NCBI GenBank assembly: GCA_002412775.1 | Contig: DHVT01000027.1 | Location: forward strand, 1-60,094 | DNA length: 60,094 nt | Source of the DNA: Firmicutes bacterium UBA5201 | Lineage (GTDB): Bacteria > Bacillota > Clostridia > Peptostreptococcales > Acidaminobacteraceae | Direction of reading: 5' to 3' | Shown here: piece after piece, positions 1 to 8,559 of the stretch | How positions within the stretch are numbered: the stretch's first letter is position 1 | Layout of the letters: every line of letters starts with the position of its first letter | The notes under the pieces: generated by a model | Databases searched by the model: none | The model's input: the letters and a program-made list of their open reading frames with translations, nothing else | What the model was told of the DNA's origin: nothing | Made by a program: the position numbers and the translations under genes

Positions 1-42
1 GTCTAACAAAGTGTTGACATTCCAACAGAAGACTATTTCAAG

Positions 43-876
43 GTGAGAAGTTTTTTTGTGCAGTTAGGATACGCTGAGTTTACATATGCAAGATGGGACT
101 GGATGACCACTCACAGTTACCTGGATAAAAATGCAGTTGGAAAGATCGGACTGTGGGAGGATGACGGTAGACTCGTTGGAGTTGCCACATTTGACACTAG
201 ACTGGGACAAGCGTATTGTTTGACTATTCCTGAGTATGCTTTTTTGAAAAGAGAAATGCTTATTTACTCCAAAGAACATCTTTCAAGCAAAGGAGAGTTT
301 GGGGTCGTGATTTCTACAGCGGACTTGGCGTTCCAAGATATTGCTGCGGATCTTGGTTATATAGCAACGGTAGATAATGAAGAGGATGCAATATTCTATT
401 TTGATAAGACTTCTGTAGAATATCAACTGCCGAGTGGCTTTCATATCACATCAATGAATGAGACTTATGATCCTTACGAGTATTTACGGGTCCTTTGGAA
501 GGGATTCAATCATGAACTAAAGGGTGAAGGGGCATTCGTATTCACGGAGGATAAGAATCAAGGCGTTAATGCTGAAATGAAGCGGGCGAATGTGGATCTA
601 AATCTTAAGATTGCAGTTGTTTCACCCGACGGTCATTTTGTTTCATATTGTGGCATGTGGTATGACGAGAATGCAGGATTTGCAGTTATAGAACCAGTTG
701 CAACAGATCCCGAGTATAGACGGATGGGTCTAGGGAAGGCCGCAGTTTTAGAAGGGATTCGACGTGTTGGAGCTATGGGGGCAAAAGTGATTTTTGTCGG
801 TTCATCTCAGCAATTCTATTATAGTATTGGGATGCGTCCGTTTGCAATGGCGTCGGTTTGGAAGTTACTACCTTAG
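43..876 (+). CDS. GNAT-family N-acetyltransferase, 5' end possibly damaged
   Basis: Encodes about 277 residues. The C-terminal half (about 130-277) is a recognisable GNAT fold with the acetyl-CoA loop RRMGLGKA, and the N-terminal half looks like a second, degenerate GNAT-like lobe. The substrate is unknown. The GTG used here has no convincing ribosome site. The frame upstream still reads plausibly as family sequence (IPTEDYFKV joins naturally to RSFFVQLGY), yet a TAA sits in frame at base 4 with no start codon between. The gene may therefore have lost its true start through a nonsense change, a frameshift or a sequence error. It is the first visible member of a long unidirectional array of small genes and ends 12 bp before the Nudix gene. 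Confidence 0.7.
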   Translation: MRSFFVQLGYAEFTYARWDWMTTHSYLDKNAVGKIGLWEDDGRLVGVATFDTRLGQAYCLTIPEYAFLKREMLIYSKEHLSSKGEFGVVISTADLAFQDIAADLGYIATVDNEEDAIFYFDKTSVEYQLPSGFHITSMNETYDPYEYLRVLWKGFNHELKGEGAFVFTEDKNQGVNAEMKRANVDLNLKIAVVSPDGHFVSYCGMWYDENAGFAVIEPVATDPEYRRMGLGKAAVLEGIRRVGAMGAKVIFVGSSQQFYYSIGMRPFAMASVWKLLP

Positions 877-888
877 GAGGATTTATAA

Positions 889-1371
889 ATGGGATGGCCA
901 ACACATATAGTAGCTGCGGCAGGGTATGTATTTGATCAAAATAATAATTTGTTGATCATAAAGACAATGAATAGAGGATGGGATTGTACAGGTGGGCAAA
1001 TTGAAACAGGAGAATCCGTCGAAGAGGGATTACTAAGGGAAATCTTTGAGGAAAGTGGAGTAAAAGCCAAGATAAAATCGTTATGTGGTATTTATTCGAA
1101 TGTTGGTACTCACTTGTACTATGATGGTCAAACCATGGTTCCGACAAAAGTTATGATGGATTTTATTTGTGAGTATGAATCAGGAGAATTGAGGATATCA
1201 GAAGAGTCGAGCGAAGTGATTTGGGTGCCTAGAGAAGAAGTGATGAACTATGTTACAGCACATGCAATGAGATATAGATTTGAAAAGGCTTTGAACTTTG
1301 ATGGAAAGGTAACCTATGCTTCGTATGTATCGAATCCTGAGTTTCGGGTTTTAAGTGAAAGATTTGTTTGA
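889..1371 (+). CDS. Nudix hydrolase
   Basis: A 160-residue protein with a complete Nudix box at residues 36-58: G36, E42, R50-E51, E54-E55, G57, fitting GX5EX7REUXEEXGU. This family cleaves nucleoside diphosphates linked to another group, using Mg2+ bound by the glutamates. The exact substrate cannot be told from sequence. The start ATG follows an AGGAGG ribosome site that overlaps the stop codon region of the preceding GNAT gene, so the two are probably co-transcribed. The length is normal for a single-domain Nudix enzyme. Confidence 0.9.
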   Translation: MGWPTHIVAAAGYVFDQNNNLLIIKTMNRGWDCTGGQIETGESVEEGLLREIFEESGVKAKIKSLCGIYSNVGTHLYYDGQTMVPTKVMMDFICEYESGELRISEESSEVIWVPREEVMNYVTAHAMRYRFEKALNFDGKVTYASYVSNPEFRVLSERFV

Positions 1372-1389
1372 TAAACTACGGAGGTACAT

Positions 1390-2052
1390 ATGAGAACTCA
1401 CTATTATTTAGGCTGGTTTAACGATTATTTTATTGAGAAGTTAGTCATGTTGTTACAAGAAGATATAGCTGATAGAAAATCGATTGTTATGGTTAGTGCG
1501 AATCCATTTCTTATTGGAGATGATGATGTTGGTGCCACTGAATGCTCATGGCTAGATCAAGCCGATATTGTATTTGAAGAATATCATTTGATTGATTATG
1601 GCGTACAAAAGAAAGAAGCCCAAAAGTTGATTCAAAATGCTTCAGTCATTTTTTTGTTAGGTGGAAATGCCAAAGAACAGAACGGCCTTTTGACCCAATA
1701 TGAGTTATCGAATTTGATCGAAAAAAGCAATGCCATTGTATTGGGAACAAGCGCTGGTGCAATCAACATGTCCGCCAAATGGTTATACTCGAAATATACT
1801 GGAAACAAAGATGGAACAAGCTCTGTTTGCAATGGTATTGGACTTGGTGATTTTTCCGTTTTGTCTCATTTTGATCTTGAAAATAACCTGGAGGAGATTA
1901 AAGTGGAGCTATCTCTTTTGTCAGAAGAGATGAATATTTATGTTTCTAATAAAGATTGCGCAGTACGCGTAAAGGGAGACAAAATTGACATTTTGGGCGA
2001 TGTATATTTAATGTCCCAATCAAAGCTGATAAAATTGGATGAGACAGTTTAG
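1390..2052 (+). CDS. Peptidase S51 (peptidase E-like) family protein, copy 1
   Basis: A 220-residue protein with the S51/class-I-amidotransferase-like fold. It has a glycine pair in LLGG at residues 89-92 and the nucleophile elbow GTSAGA with Ser121. Peptidase E cleaves Asp-X dipeptides; related proteins include cyanophycinase, and this divergent member may have another substrate. Start at ATG after CGGAGGT. It sits in the array between the Nudix and HAD genes with gaps of about 20 bp. A second, only distantly similar S51 gene lies at 4601-5242. Confidence 0.8.
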   Translation: MRTHYYLGWFNDYFIEKLVMLLQEDIADRKSIVMVSANPFLIGDDDVGATECSWLDQADIVFEEYHLIDYGVQKKEAQKLIQNASVIFLLGGNAKEQNGLLTQYELSNLIEKSNAIVLGTSAGAINMSAKWLYSKYTGNKDGTSSVCNGIGLGDFSVLSHFDLENNLEEIKVELSLLSEEMNIYVSNKDCAVRVKGDKIDILGDVYLMSQSKLIKLDETV

Positions 2053-2073
2053 TGAGTGGTGGAGAGGTGAAAA

Positions 2074-2871
2074 ATGAAATATATCATAGATCTCGATGGC
2101 ACATTATTGAATGGAGAAAAAGCAAATTTAGATTCTGTAGAGTTCATGAAGTACTTGAATGACAGAAATTTTGATTATTTAGTGATGACAAATTCAATAA
2201 AATCGCCAACAGCAATTCAAGAAAAGCTGAAAAACGTTGGTATTGATATTGATGTTGAAAAGGTAATGAACCCGATAAACGCAATTAACTGTTATTTAAG
2301 AACGAAGGGATTAAGGAACGCTTTTGTTGTAGGCAGTCAAATGGAAGTTGAGCAACTGGAAGCAGTCATAAACAATGAAAACCCTGAAATTGTTATTCTT
2401 TTAGATTTTGAAAAAACAAATGTCTGTTGCGACAAACTGCAAGAGGTCTTTAGCCTGACCTGTAAAGGAGTTCCCGTAATAACAGCATCTGGATCCAAAT
2501 TTTATTTGAAGAATGGCGAAAAAGTCTTAGATACAGGGGCTTTCGTAAGTTTGCTGGAAGCTGCGGGTGAAATAACCATTCCGGTATTTGGCAAGCCTTC
2601 GTATGAGTATTTCATGTCAGGCTTAAGACTATTAAATGCTTCATCTAGAGAAGTGATTGTAATTGGGGATGACTGGAAGACTGATATAAAAGGTGCTATG
2701 GGAGTTGGTTGTAAGCCAGCTTTAATTAAATCAGGGAAGTACGTTGTAGGTGACGAGCTCAATGTACCAGAAGCATTGTGTTTGGAAAGTTTAATGGATG
2801 TTTTTCAGGAGATAATAGATGATGGAGATGTATCAATATCAACAAAAACCTTACAACTTAATATTGAGTGA
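2074..2871 (+). CDS. HAD-superfamily hydrolase, NagD/subclass IIA type
   Basis: A 265-residue soluble phosphatase-like protein. Motif I is DLDGT (nucleophile Asp6, acid Asp8), motif II is MTNS at 38-41, motif III lysine is in FGKP (Lys174), and motif IV is GDDWKTD near 198-204. The order and the large cap between motifs II and III fit the NagD/p-nitrophenylphosphatase subclass. The physiological substrate is unknown. The reading frame runs 53 bp into the next gene, whose ribosome site lies inside this one, so translation of the two is probably coupled. Confidence 0.85.
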   Translation: MKYIIDLDGTLLNGEKANLDSVEFMKYLNDRNFDYLVMTNSIKSPTAIQEKLKNVGIDIDVEKVMNPINAINCYLRTKGLRNAFVVGSQMEVEQLEAVINNENPEIVILLDFEKTNVCCDKLQEVFSLTCKGVPVITASGSKFYLKNGEKVLDTGAFVSLLEAAGEITIPVFGKPSYEYFMSGLRLLNASSREVIVIGDDWKTDIKGAMGVGCKPALIKSGKYVVGDELNVPEALCLESLMDVFQEIIDDGDVSISTKTLQLNIE

Positions 2872-3613
2872 TCTATGTCATGTAATCAATGACGTCATAC
2901 CTGACACCATTGGCATCTACTTGCATGGTTCTCTAGCTATGAACTGTCATAATCTCAAAAAAAGTGACATAGATATTATTGTTGTATTTGGAGCAGACTT
3001 GAAGTTGAAGTCTGAACTGCGCTTTTTGATAGAACAGATAATGAACATTGAATCAAAATATGATACTTCAATAGAAATTAGCATTGTGTCAAAAGGTAGT
3101 CTCAGTAATTTTATTCATCCATCTAGGTTTATCATACATTATTCAAAATTACATAGGGAACGCTATTTAAATGATCCGGATTATTTTTGTGGATGGGATG
3201 TCGATCCAGATTTAGCAGCGCATTTTTATATGATACAGCAGCGTGGGGTAGCGCTTTGTGGGCAACAAATCATTTCTCTGTTCATAGGGGAATATGAAAA
3301 AGCTTACTGGAACTCGGTCTTGAGTGATATCAGTTGCGATTTTGATGAGGCGATTGAAAATAAAGTGTACTATGTTCTTAATTATTGCAGAACTCTAATG
3401 TATAAGGATGAAGGAAAAGTCGGATCTAAACTAGAAGGTGGGCTTTGGGCATTAGATCATCTCGAAATTAAGTTTAAGAGTTTAGTAGGTTCAGCAATAA
3501 GAGTGTACAAAAGTGAGATTCAAGAGGAAATTGATTTGACGGAATTCAAGAAGTTCAGAGAATATGTACTAACTTTATGTGGCATTAATTTGGGGGAGAA
3601 GAATCCAATATGA
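2819..3613 (+). CDS. AadA-like aminoglycoside nucleotidyltransferase family protein
   Basis: A 264-residue protein of the polymerase-beta nucleotidyltransferase fold. The metal-binding signature is GS at 37-38 followed by DID (Asp50 and Asp52). The C-terminal half, with YCRTLMYKDEGKVGSKLEG, matches the helical DUF4111-type domain of ANT(3'')/ANT(9) enzymes, which adenylylate streptomycin or spectinomycin. Whether this protein modifies a drug is not shown by sequence. Start: three nearby ATGs (2819, 2822, 2828); AGGAG at 2807-2811 favours the first. Its TGA overlaps a following ATG (ATGA at 3610) that opens a decayed cistron. Confidence 0.8.
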   Translation: MMEMYQYQQKPYNLILSDLCHVINDVIPDTIGIYLHGSLAMNCHNLKKSDIDIIVVFGADLKLKSELRFLIEQIMNIESKYDTSIEISIVSKGSLSNFIHPSRFIIHYSKLHRERYLNDPDYFCGWDVDPDLAAHFYMIQQRGVALCGQQIISLFIGEYEKAYWNSVLSDISCDFDEAIENKVYYVLNYCRTLMYKDEGKVGSKLEGGLWALDHLEIKFKSLVGSAIRVYKSEIQEEIDLTEFKKFREYVLTLCGINLGEKNPI

Positions 3614-3754
3614 ACATCGAAATTAACGGCTCTCATCTATAGATCTTGAAAGATATCCACAGAGAGAAGGCAATATCAAACAAGTTGGAATTTTGAAGAG
3701 TTACAAGGTTAAGATCTATTAATATTAAAAGAGTATTTAGATTACATTAAATAG
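3610..3754 (+). pseudogene. Decayed small cistron, possibly barstar-family remnant
   Basis: An ATG overlapping the previous stop (ATGA) starts MNIEINGSHL and then hits TAG. Reading through gives ILKDIHREKAISNKLEF before TGA, and a shifted frame gives FEELQG, a stop, then DLLILKEYLDYIK. The order resembles a barstar-type RNase inhibitor with its central YYGxNLDALWD block missing. I recognise the resemblance by eye only, and the segment is short. The overlap-coupled start suggests this was once a real gene of the array. Confidence 0.3.
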
Positions 3755-3974
3755 AAGCATTCTCTAACAATAATCGTTTATATTATTATAAAATATTAGA
3801 AGAGTAATCACGATAGGGAGATCCAATATGAATACGGATAATAGTATTTATTGTAGACTAGACATTTACAACAAGGAGAAACACTACGAGTATTAATTTG
3901 TTTGTGTATTAAAAATATATATAAGTTCAACAAAAGAAGTTAACTAAATTCCAATGAGAAGCAGGAGGTCGAGT
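3755..3974. other. AT-rich non-coding remainder of the only long gap in the array
   Basis: With the decayed cistron before it, this forms the single 361-bp interval without an intact gene among about 29 close-packed genes. It contains one tiny reading frame with a good ribosome site (3828-3896, listed separately) and AT-rich tracts that could supply a -10 element, for example around 3912-3924. I see no attC-like structure, no long inverted repeat and no terminator with a T-tract. Confidence 0.5.
3828..3896 (+). CDS. Possible 22-codon micro-ORF or gene remnant
   Basis: An AGGGAG site 7 nt upstream of ATG opens a 22-residue frame, MNTDNSIYCRLDIYNKEKHY and two more residues, then TAA. The start context is as good as that of neighbouring real genes, while the peptide is unrecognised. 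It may be the 5' end of a deleted gene. The 12-bp string ATCCAATATGAA is nearly repeated at the start of the decayed cistron (3603-3614). Confidence 0.2.
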   Translation: MNTDNSIYCRLDIYNKEKHYEY

Positions 3975-4583
3975 ATGAAGAGAGTAATATTTATCATAAT
4001 ATTAGTACTATTCACTTTAACCGCTTGTTCTCAAGGATTAGAGGTTGAGCCCAATCTTGAAACAACAGAGGTAGATATGATTAGTGAAGATGTAGAACTA
4101 CTTCCTCGAGAAGAGGTCTTGCTTAAATTTCTTTCAAAAATGTATAACATAACTGACAACAGTGAGTACGAGATCTATATTGAAAATTTTCAAAAATATT
4201 TGATGGAAGAAAATATATCGGAATTAAATTTTGGATATGATGAAATGTGTACAGAAGATGGACTTAATTCTGTGGTCAGCAATAGGTGGCATTCTTTTTA
4301 TAGAGAAGCTGCCTTAGCTGGAGACTTTACAATGTTGATGAACAACATTGATTATACTCAGACATTCGATGAGAAAGCAGATGCCACTATTCTCAAGAAA
4401 TATAGGACAGTGGGTTATGAGTTCGCCGTAGAATTACAAATTGAATATTCAGACGGTGAAATTGAAAATATAGTTGAAGAGGGTTTTGTTAATTTAAAGA
4501 ATATTGATGGTGAGTGGAAAATCGATCTTTTTCAATTAAAGGATCTCAAGGAATTCTGGTTGAATTTCACTATGCCTAACTGA
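3975..4583 (+). CDS. Putative lipoprotein
   Basis: A 202-residue protein with a lipoprotein signal: positive MKR, a hydrophobic stretch, then lipobox LTAC with Cys18. The mature part is acidic and soluble, with no motif I recognise; its size and C-terminal pattern (GEWKIDLFQLKDL) vaguely recall small NTF2-like or DUF4878-type lipoproteins. ATG 3975 is chosen over an in-frame ATG 21 bp upstream because GGAGG lies 6 nt before it. It is the first gene after the long gap, so it may begin a new transcript. Confidence 0.7.
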   Translation: MKRVIFIIILVLFTLTACSQGLEVEPNLETTEVDMISEDVELLPREEVLLKFLSKMYNITDNSEYEIYIENFQKYLMEENISELNFGYDEMCTEDGLNSVVSNRWHSFYREAALAGDFTMLMNNIDYTQTFDEKADATILKKYRTVGYEFAVELQIEYSDGEIENIVEEGFVNLKNIDGEWKIDLFQLKDLKEFWLNFTMPN

Positions 4584-4600
4584 TCTTAATAGGGGGAGCT

Positions 4601-5242
4601 ATGATGATTAAGATTCTGACAAGTGGATTTCCAGATGGGTTTCCTGAAGAGTTTTGTAACCAGATGAAAACATGTGTCAAATCGGGTATGAATTTTGTTT
4701 TTGTCGCTTCTGAATTTGAATCTATTTACGAAAAAAATGATTGGTATTGTGACCATTTTTTAAAGATGTTTTCTGATTGTGGCATAACTTTTGGGAGCGT
4801 AAGTGTAATTGATAGCAGAATGACTAAAGAAATCGCTCAGTCTACGGTTAGTGGTGCAGATGTTGTATGGCTGGCAGGAGGAGACACTCCTACCCAGTTC
4901 TCTTATTTGGATTCTTATGGGCTGATCCCATGTATAAGAGAGCATACAGGTGTTGTAATAGGCATGAGTGCAGGCTCAATAAACATGTCAAAAACGGCTG
5001 TTTGTACATTAACTTGTGAACACAATGAACAGGAAATATATGAAGCGTTGGGATTAGTAGACTTCTCGGTTGAACCCCATTTTGACAAAGGCAATGTTAC
5101 AGAAGAGCTGCTCTTACTTTCTGAGAAGTATCCATTGTATGGGATTTGTGATGATGGTGCAATTGTTTGTACAGAGGGCAATACCCGGTACTTAGGTGAT
5201 GTATACTTAATTGATAACAGACAAGTGACTCGAGTTTGGTAA
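4601..5242 (+). CDS. Peptidase S51 family protein, copy 2
   Basis: A 213-residue protein with the S51 pattern: LAGGDT at 91-96 and nucleophile elbow GMSAGS with Ser123. The fold is the same as the gene at 1390-2052, but the two are divergent and look like separate acquisitions rather than a recent duplication. It probably hydrolyses a small peptide or amide; substrate unknown. The ribosome site GGGGGAG lies just upstream of a double ATG (4601 and 4604), and either could be used. Confidence 0.8.
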   Translation: MMIKILTSGFPDGFPEEFCNQMKTCVKSGMNFVFVASEFESIYEKNDWYCDHFLKMFSDCGITFGSVSVIDSRMTKEIAQSTVSGADVVWLAGGDTPTQFSYLDSYGLIPCIREHTGVVIGMSAGSINMSKTAVCTLTCEHNEQEIYEALGLVDFSVEPHFDKGNVTEELLLLSEKYPLYGICDDGAIVCTEGNTRYLGDVYLIDNRQVTRVW

Positions 5243-5277
5243 AATTTATAAAATCAATGTAAAGGAGACACATTACC

Positions 5278-5886
5278 TTGGACAACAACAATTTTAGAAC
5301 CATACTAAAAAAAACTTACATAAAAGATCCCTGTAAAGTGCTCCCAAATGCATTTTGGAAGACCAATGAAAGGTTAGATCAGCTAGAATGTTCAGTTGAA
5401 CCGACGGATATTAACGAGGTTATTCTTCAAGGATGGAATCAAAGTGGTCTCCATATCTTTTGGAATAAAAGTAGGGAAATTGAGAGTCGATTTTCCAATA
5501 GGGTTGATCAATCGGCTTTTGCAATAATTCATGATTATTTTCTAGATGAGCGCTTTACAATGGTGAATGTTGACACTAAAGTTGAGCTCGAAAAGGTATC
5601 AGAGCTAATTGGCAAATGTTATGAAGATATTCATCCATCTGTTGATACGGTTAGTTCATGGACTGAATATGACGTCTTTGAAGAGGACTTATGGATTCAG
5701 GTATTGCCAGGCTATCAAGGTAAAGGACTAGGGAAGATCCTTGTTTTGGAACTCTTGAAGAGAATGCACGGGAAAGTCGATTTTGTGACAGTCTCAGGAG
5801 AAGTAGATAATGAAACCAATCCGGAACGCCTATATAAGAGTTGTGGATTCAGTGGTGATGATATTTGGTGGTTGTTGAGAAAATAG
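5278..5886 (+). CDS. GNAT-family N-acetyltransferase, TTG start
   Basis: A 202-residue protein. The GNAT core lies in the C-terminal half, with the acetyl-CoA loop GYQGKGLGK and a typical LYKSCGF segment near the end. The N-terminal half is not assignable. The start is TTG, with AAAGGAG 10 nt upstream; no ATG lies nearby in frame. It belongs to the close-packed array, with the next gene 17 bp downstream. Substrate unknown. Confidence 0.75.
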   Translation: MDNNNFRTILKKTYIKDPCKVLPNAFWKTNERLDQLECSVEPTDINEVILQGWNQSGLHIFWNKSREIESRFSNRVDQSAFAIIHDYFLDERFTMVNVDTKVELEKVSELIGKCYEDIHPSVDTVSSWTEYDVFEEDLWIQVLPGYQGKGLGKILVLELLKRMHGKVDFVTVSGEVDNETNPERLYKSCGFSGDDIWWLLRK

Positions 5887-5903
5887 TTTGAAAGGGAAGC
5901 ACT

Positions 5904-6617
5904 ATGGAATCAAATAATAAGCGAGTATGGTATCAGGAAGCGCGTTCTTTAAAATATATTTTACATCGGCAAGCATGGCATATGCTTTCATTGTTGATTC
6001 TGGTTCCTATCACATGGTTTTTTGCAGCGTCATCACTGGACGGCAATTCATGGTTAGGCATTAAGGACAGTACTTGGTTTTGGTTCGCTGTAGGGGTACC
6101 TATTGTTCATCAGGTCATTGTCTGGATTGTTTTTCGTTTACAGCTAGGCTGGGTAACTCTTTCAAAAATATTTGGTGACTTTGACATATTGGTTTGGGGA
6201 TTGCTTTTTATACCTCTACTTGTAGGACGCGTTATTACTCTTGTGGGCCTCGCCAATGCAAATTCTAATACTCTTGGTTTTCCAGAACAAGTAGCAAAAG
6301 TACTAGCATTACCATTAATAATACCAGCGTTATATACGCTTTGGTCCGTTTTTAGATATTTTGGACTGACAAGAGCATTAGGGGGCGATCATTTTCGGAT
6401 TTCATTTAGGGAAATGCCTTTAGTGAAGAAAGGAATCTTTAAGTGGAACAGCAACTCCATGTATTCATTTGCATTTCTATTGTTGTGGGCTATTGCGCTG
6501 CTGTTTGATTCTAAAGCGGCGCTAAATGTTGCAGTTTTCCAACATATTTATATTTGGGTACATTATTTTTGTACGGAGAAACCGGATATGGAAATGATTT
6601 ATGGTACCAAAGGATAA
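5904..6617 (+). CDS. Integral membrane protein, ICMT/PEMT-like methyltransferase family
   Basis: A 237-residue protein with about five to six hydrophobic segments. The C-terminal portion, KKGIFKWNSNSMYSF then a membrane helix and HYFCTEKPDMEMIYG, follows the pattern of isoprenylcysteine/phospholipid methyltransferase-like proteins (RHPxY, helix, EExxL), in which the last helices bind S-adenosylmethionine. The usual RHP is replaced by WNS, so activity is uncertain. Start ATG after AAAGGGAAG. It is the largest membrane protein of the array. Confidence 0.55.
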   Translation: MESNNKRVWYQEARSLKYILHRQAWHMLSLLILVPITWFFAASSLDGNSWLGIKDSTWFWFAVGVPIVHQVIVWIVFRLQLGWVTLSKIFGDFDILVWGLLFIPLLVGRVITLVGLANANSNTLGFPEQVAKVLALPLIIPALYTLWSVFRYFGLTRALGGDHFRISFREMPLVKKGIFKWNSNSMYSFAFLLLWAIALLFDSKAALNVAVFQHIYIWVHYFCTEKPDMEMIYGTKG

Positions 6618-6641
6618 AGGGATACAAGGAGGAAAGCTGGG

Positions 6642-7082
6642 ATGGAAATCATAAGGTTAAATACTCAAAATAACAGTTTTGCAAAAGAAGCGGCACGTAT
6701 ATTTTATTGGGATGATAGAAATGACAATCGTGTTAATGAGCGTTTTTTTAAAGATGATAAAAATATTATGTATGTTGCAGTTGTTGAAGGTGAGGTTGTT
6801 GGTCAAATCTATGGTTACATTTTTGAGAGGTTTGATATGCCAAAGAAGCAGTTGTTTTTATATTCTATTGATGTGTTGAAATCATATCAGAAGAGGGGAA
6901 TAGGAAAAGCTCTGGTTTATAAATTTCTAGATCATTTAAACACAGATGATTATCACAAAGCTTTTGTATTAACGAACAAAGGTAATGTTTCAGCGATGAG
7001 TCTGTATAAATCAACTGGTGGTAAACAAATCGTTTCAGACGAGGGAGAAGAGATATTATTTAAATGGATCCCCTCAATATAG
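6642..7082 (+). CDS. GNAT-family N-acetyltransferase, AAC(3)-I-like
   Basis: A 146-residue single-domain GNAT. The block GQIYGYIFERFD, then LYSIDVLKSYQKRGIGKAL, and a terminal AMSLYKSTGG resemble the small AAC(3)-I aminoglycoside 3-N-acetyltransferases in order and length. Drug acetylation is an inference from this likeness only. The start ATG follows a clear GGAGG. Gaps to both neighbours are 20-24 bp. Confidence 0.75.
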   Translation: MEIIRLNTQNNSFAKEAARIFYWDDRNDNRVNERFFKDDKNIMYVAVVEGEVVGQIYGYIFERFDMPKKQLFLYSIDVLKSYQKRGIGKALVYKFLDHLNTDDYHKAFVLTNKGNVSAMSLYKSTGGKQIVSDEGEEILFKWIPSI

Positions 7083-7102
7083 AATAATGAGGTAGTATAA
7101 TC

Positions 7103-8059
7103 ATGGACGTTAATTCAAACAACTTCATCCAGGCATTACATAATAGAGACTTAGAGGCCTTAAGAAAAGTTACCAAAGCCGATTTGCATAATCATTTTGT
7201 CCTCGGGGGCTGCAGAGCTTTTATTAAAGAAAAGACTGGAGTAGATATTATTCCTTACAAAGGGGTCATGCATTCAATGGAAGAAATGCATAAGTGGAAT
7301 GATCAAAACTTAGGAGACAAATTCAATAATCTTGAAATGAGACAACTGTTAATTGATGCCACCATTGTACAGGCAGTAAATGATGGCGTGAAAATACTGG
7401 AGATTGGTGAAGATGTATGGGGGCTAGATGCATATTTTCATGGCAATATTCAAAAGCTGATTGATAGTTTTAAGCAATCTCAAAAAGAGTATGGAAAAGA
7501 AGTTGAACTACGTTTACAAATTGGTATGTCTCGTCATTGCAGCATTAACTCACTTGAAAAGTGGTTGGAGCCCTTTTGGGATGAAAAGGCATTCTACTCG
7601 ATTGATCTATATGGTGTAGAGCATGCTCAAGGGATTGGAAACTTCAAAAGTATTTATCGGAAAGCTAAATCAAAAGGACTGAAATTGAAAGCACATGTGG
7701 GTGAATGGGGAACAGCTGAAGACGTAAGAGAAGCAGTTGACGTCTTGGAACTGGACGAGGTCCAACACGGTATTGCTGCTGTTGAATCAAAAGAAGTCAT
7801 GCATTATTTGAGAGATAATAAAATCAGACTGAATATCACTCCAACAAGCAATGTTATCCTAGGACGGGTAAAAAATCACTCGTTACATCCGATTAAAGAA
7901 TTGTATCACTCAGGAATCGACGTTACTATTAATTCTGATGATGTTCTTATCTTTGATAGCGATGTAAGCAAAGAGTATTTAAGATTATATGAGAATGGAG
8001 TGCTTTCAGAACATGAACTGGATGATATAAGGTTGAATGGTCTTAAGAATCTGGATTAA
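7103..8059 (+). CDS. Adenosine deaminase family protein
   Basis: A 318-residue amidohydrolase of the adenosine/AMP deaminase family. Zinc ligands are visible as DLHNHF (His29, His31), then KAHVGEWG (His plus catalytic Glu), VQHGIAA (His), TSN, and NSDDV near the end (zinc and catalytic Asp). It should deaminate adenosine or a related purine, though it is a little shorter than classical Add (330-350 residues) and the substrate may be a modified nucleoside. The ribosome site GAGGT is modest. Confidence 0.85.
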   Translation: MDVNSNNFIQALHNRDLEALRKVTKADLHNHFVLGGCRAFIKEKTGVDIIPYKGVMHSMEEMHKWNDQNLGDKFNNLEMRQLLIDATIVQAVNDGVKILEIGEDVWGLDAYFHGNIQKLIDSFKQSQKEYGKEVELRLQIGMSRHCSINSLEKWLEPFWDEKAFYSIDLYGVEHAQGIGNFKSIYRKAKSKGLKLKAHVGEWGTAEDVREAVDVLELDEVQHGIAAVESKEVMHYLRDNKIRLNITPTSNVILGRVKNHSLHPIKELYHSGIDVTINSDDVLIFDSDVSKEYLRLYENGVLSEHELDDIRLNGLKNLD

Positions 8060-8085
8060 AGTGAAGTATATGAGGTGATCGGAAT

Positions 8086-8559
8086 ATGAAGAAGAGAAAA
8101 AACGCAATTTTTATAAGCACAGTTTTACTGATTGTAACAACTTGTTTTATTCTGCTCAATAGCAACTTGTTTCTTGGATCAATAAACAATAATGGAAAAA
8201 CACATATTGAACTCAATTATTCTGATTTACCGAATATTGATGAAATTAAAGCAATCATTAGCAAAAACTCAGATATGAAAGAAGATTCCATAGACTTTGA
8301 TCATTTGAATGGGAAAATGAACATCAAATTTGATGCGGTTGATCTGGAAGTAGTCGATTCTATTGAATTGATGATGAATGAAGAATTTGGAGATTCGATA
8401 AGAGTGATTAGCACTTCAATAATTGGTAAACCAACAAGAACATTTGCTTATTATTTAATTGTTATTGTGACAGCAATTTTATTTCTCGTGAGCATCTTGA
8501 TGATCACAATAAATAGTAGTCTCATATTAAAGAGTAGAATTTTGAGGGCGAAATTATGA
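8086..8559 (+). CDS. Small membrane-anchored protein of unknown function
   Basis: A 157-residue protein with a hydrophobic segment near the N terminus (about 8-28) and another near the C terminus (about 122-148), separated by a soluble acidic stretch of about 90 residues. No family recognised. The stop overlaps the next start by ATGA, so it is translationally coupled to the GNAT-FosA fusion gene, though nothing shows a functional link. Confidence 0.6.
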   Translation: MKKRKNAIFISTVLLIVTTCFILLNSNLFLGSINNNGKTHIELNYSDLPNIDEIKAIISKNSDMKEDSIDFDHLNGKMNIKFDAVDLEVVDSIELMMNEEFGDSIRVISTSIIGKPTRTFAYYLIVIVTAILFLVSILMITINSSLILKSRILRAKL

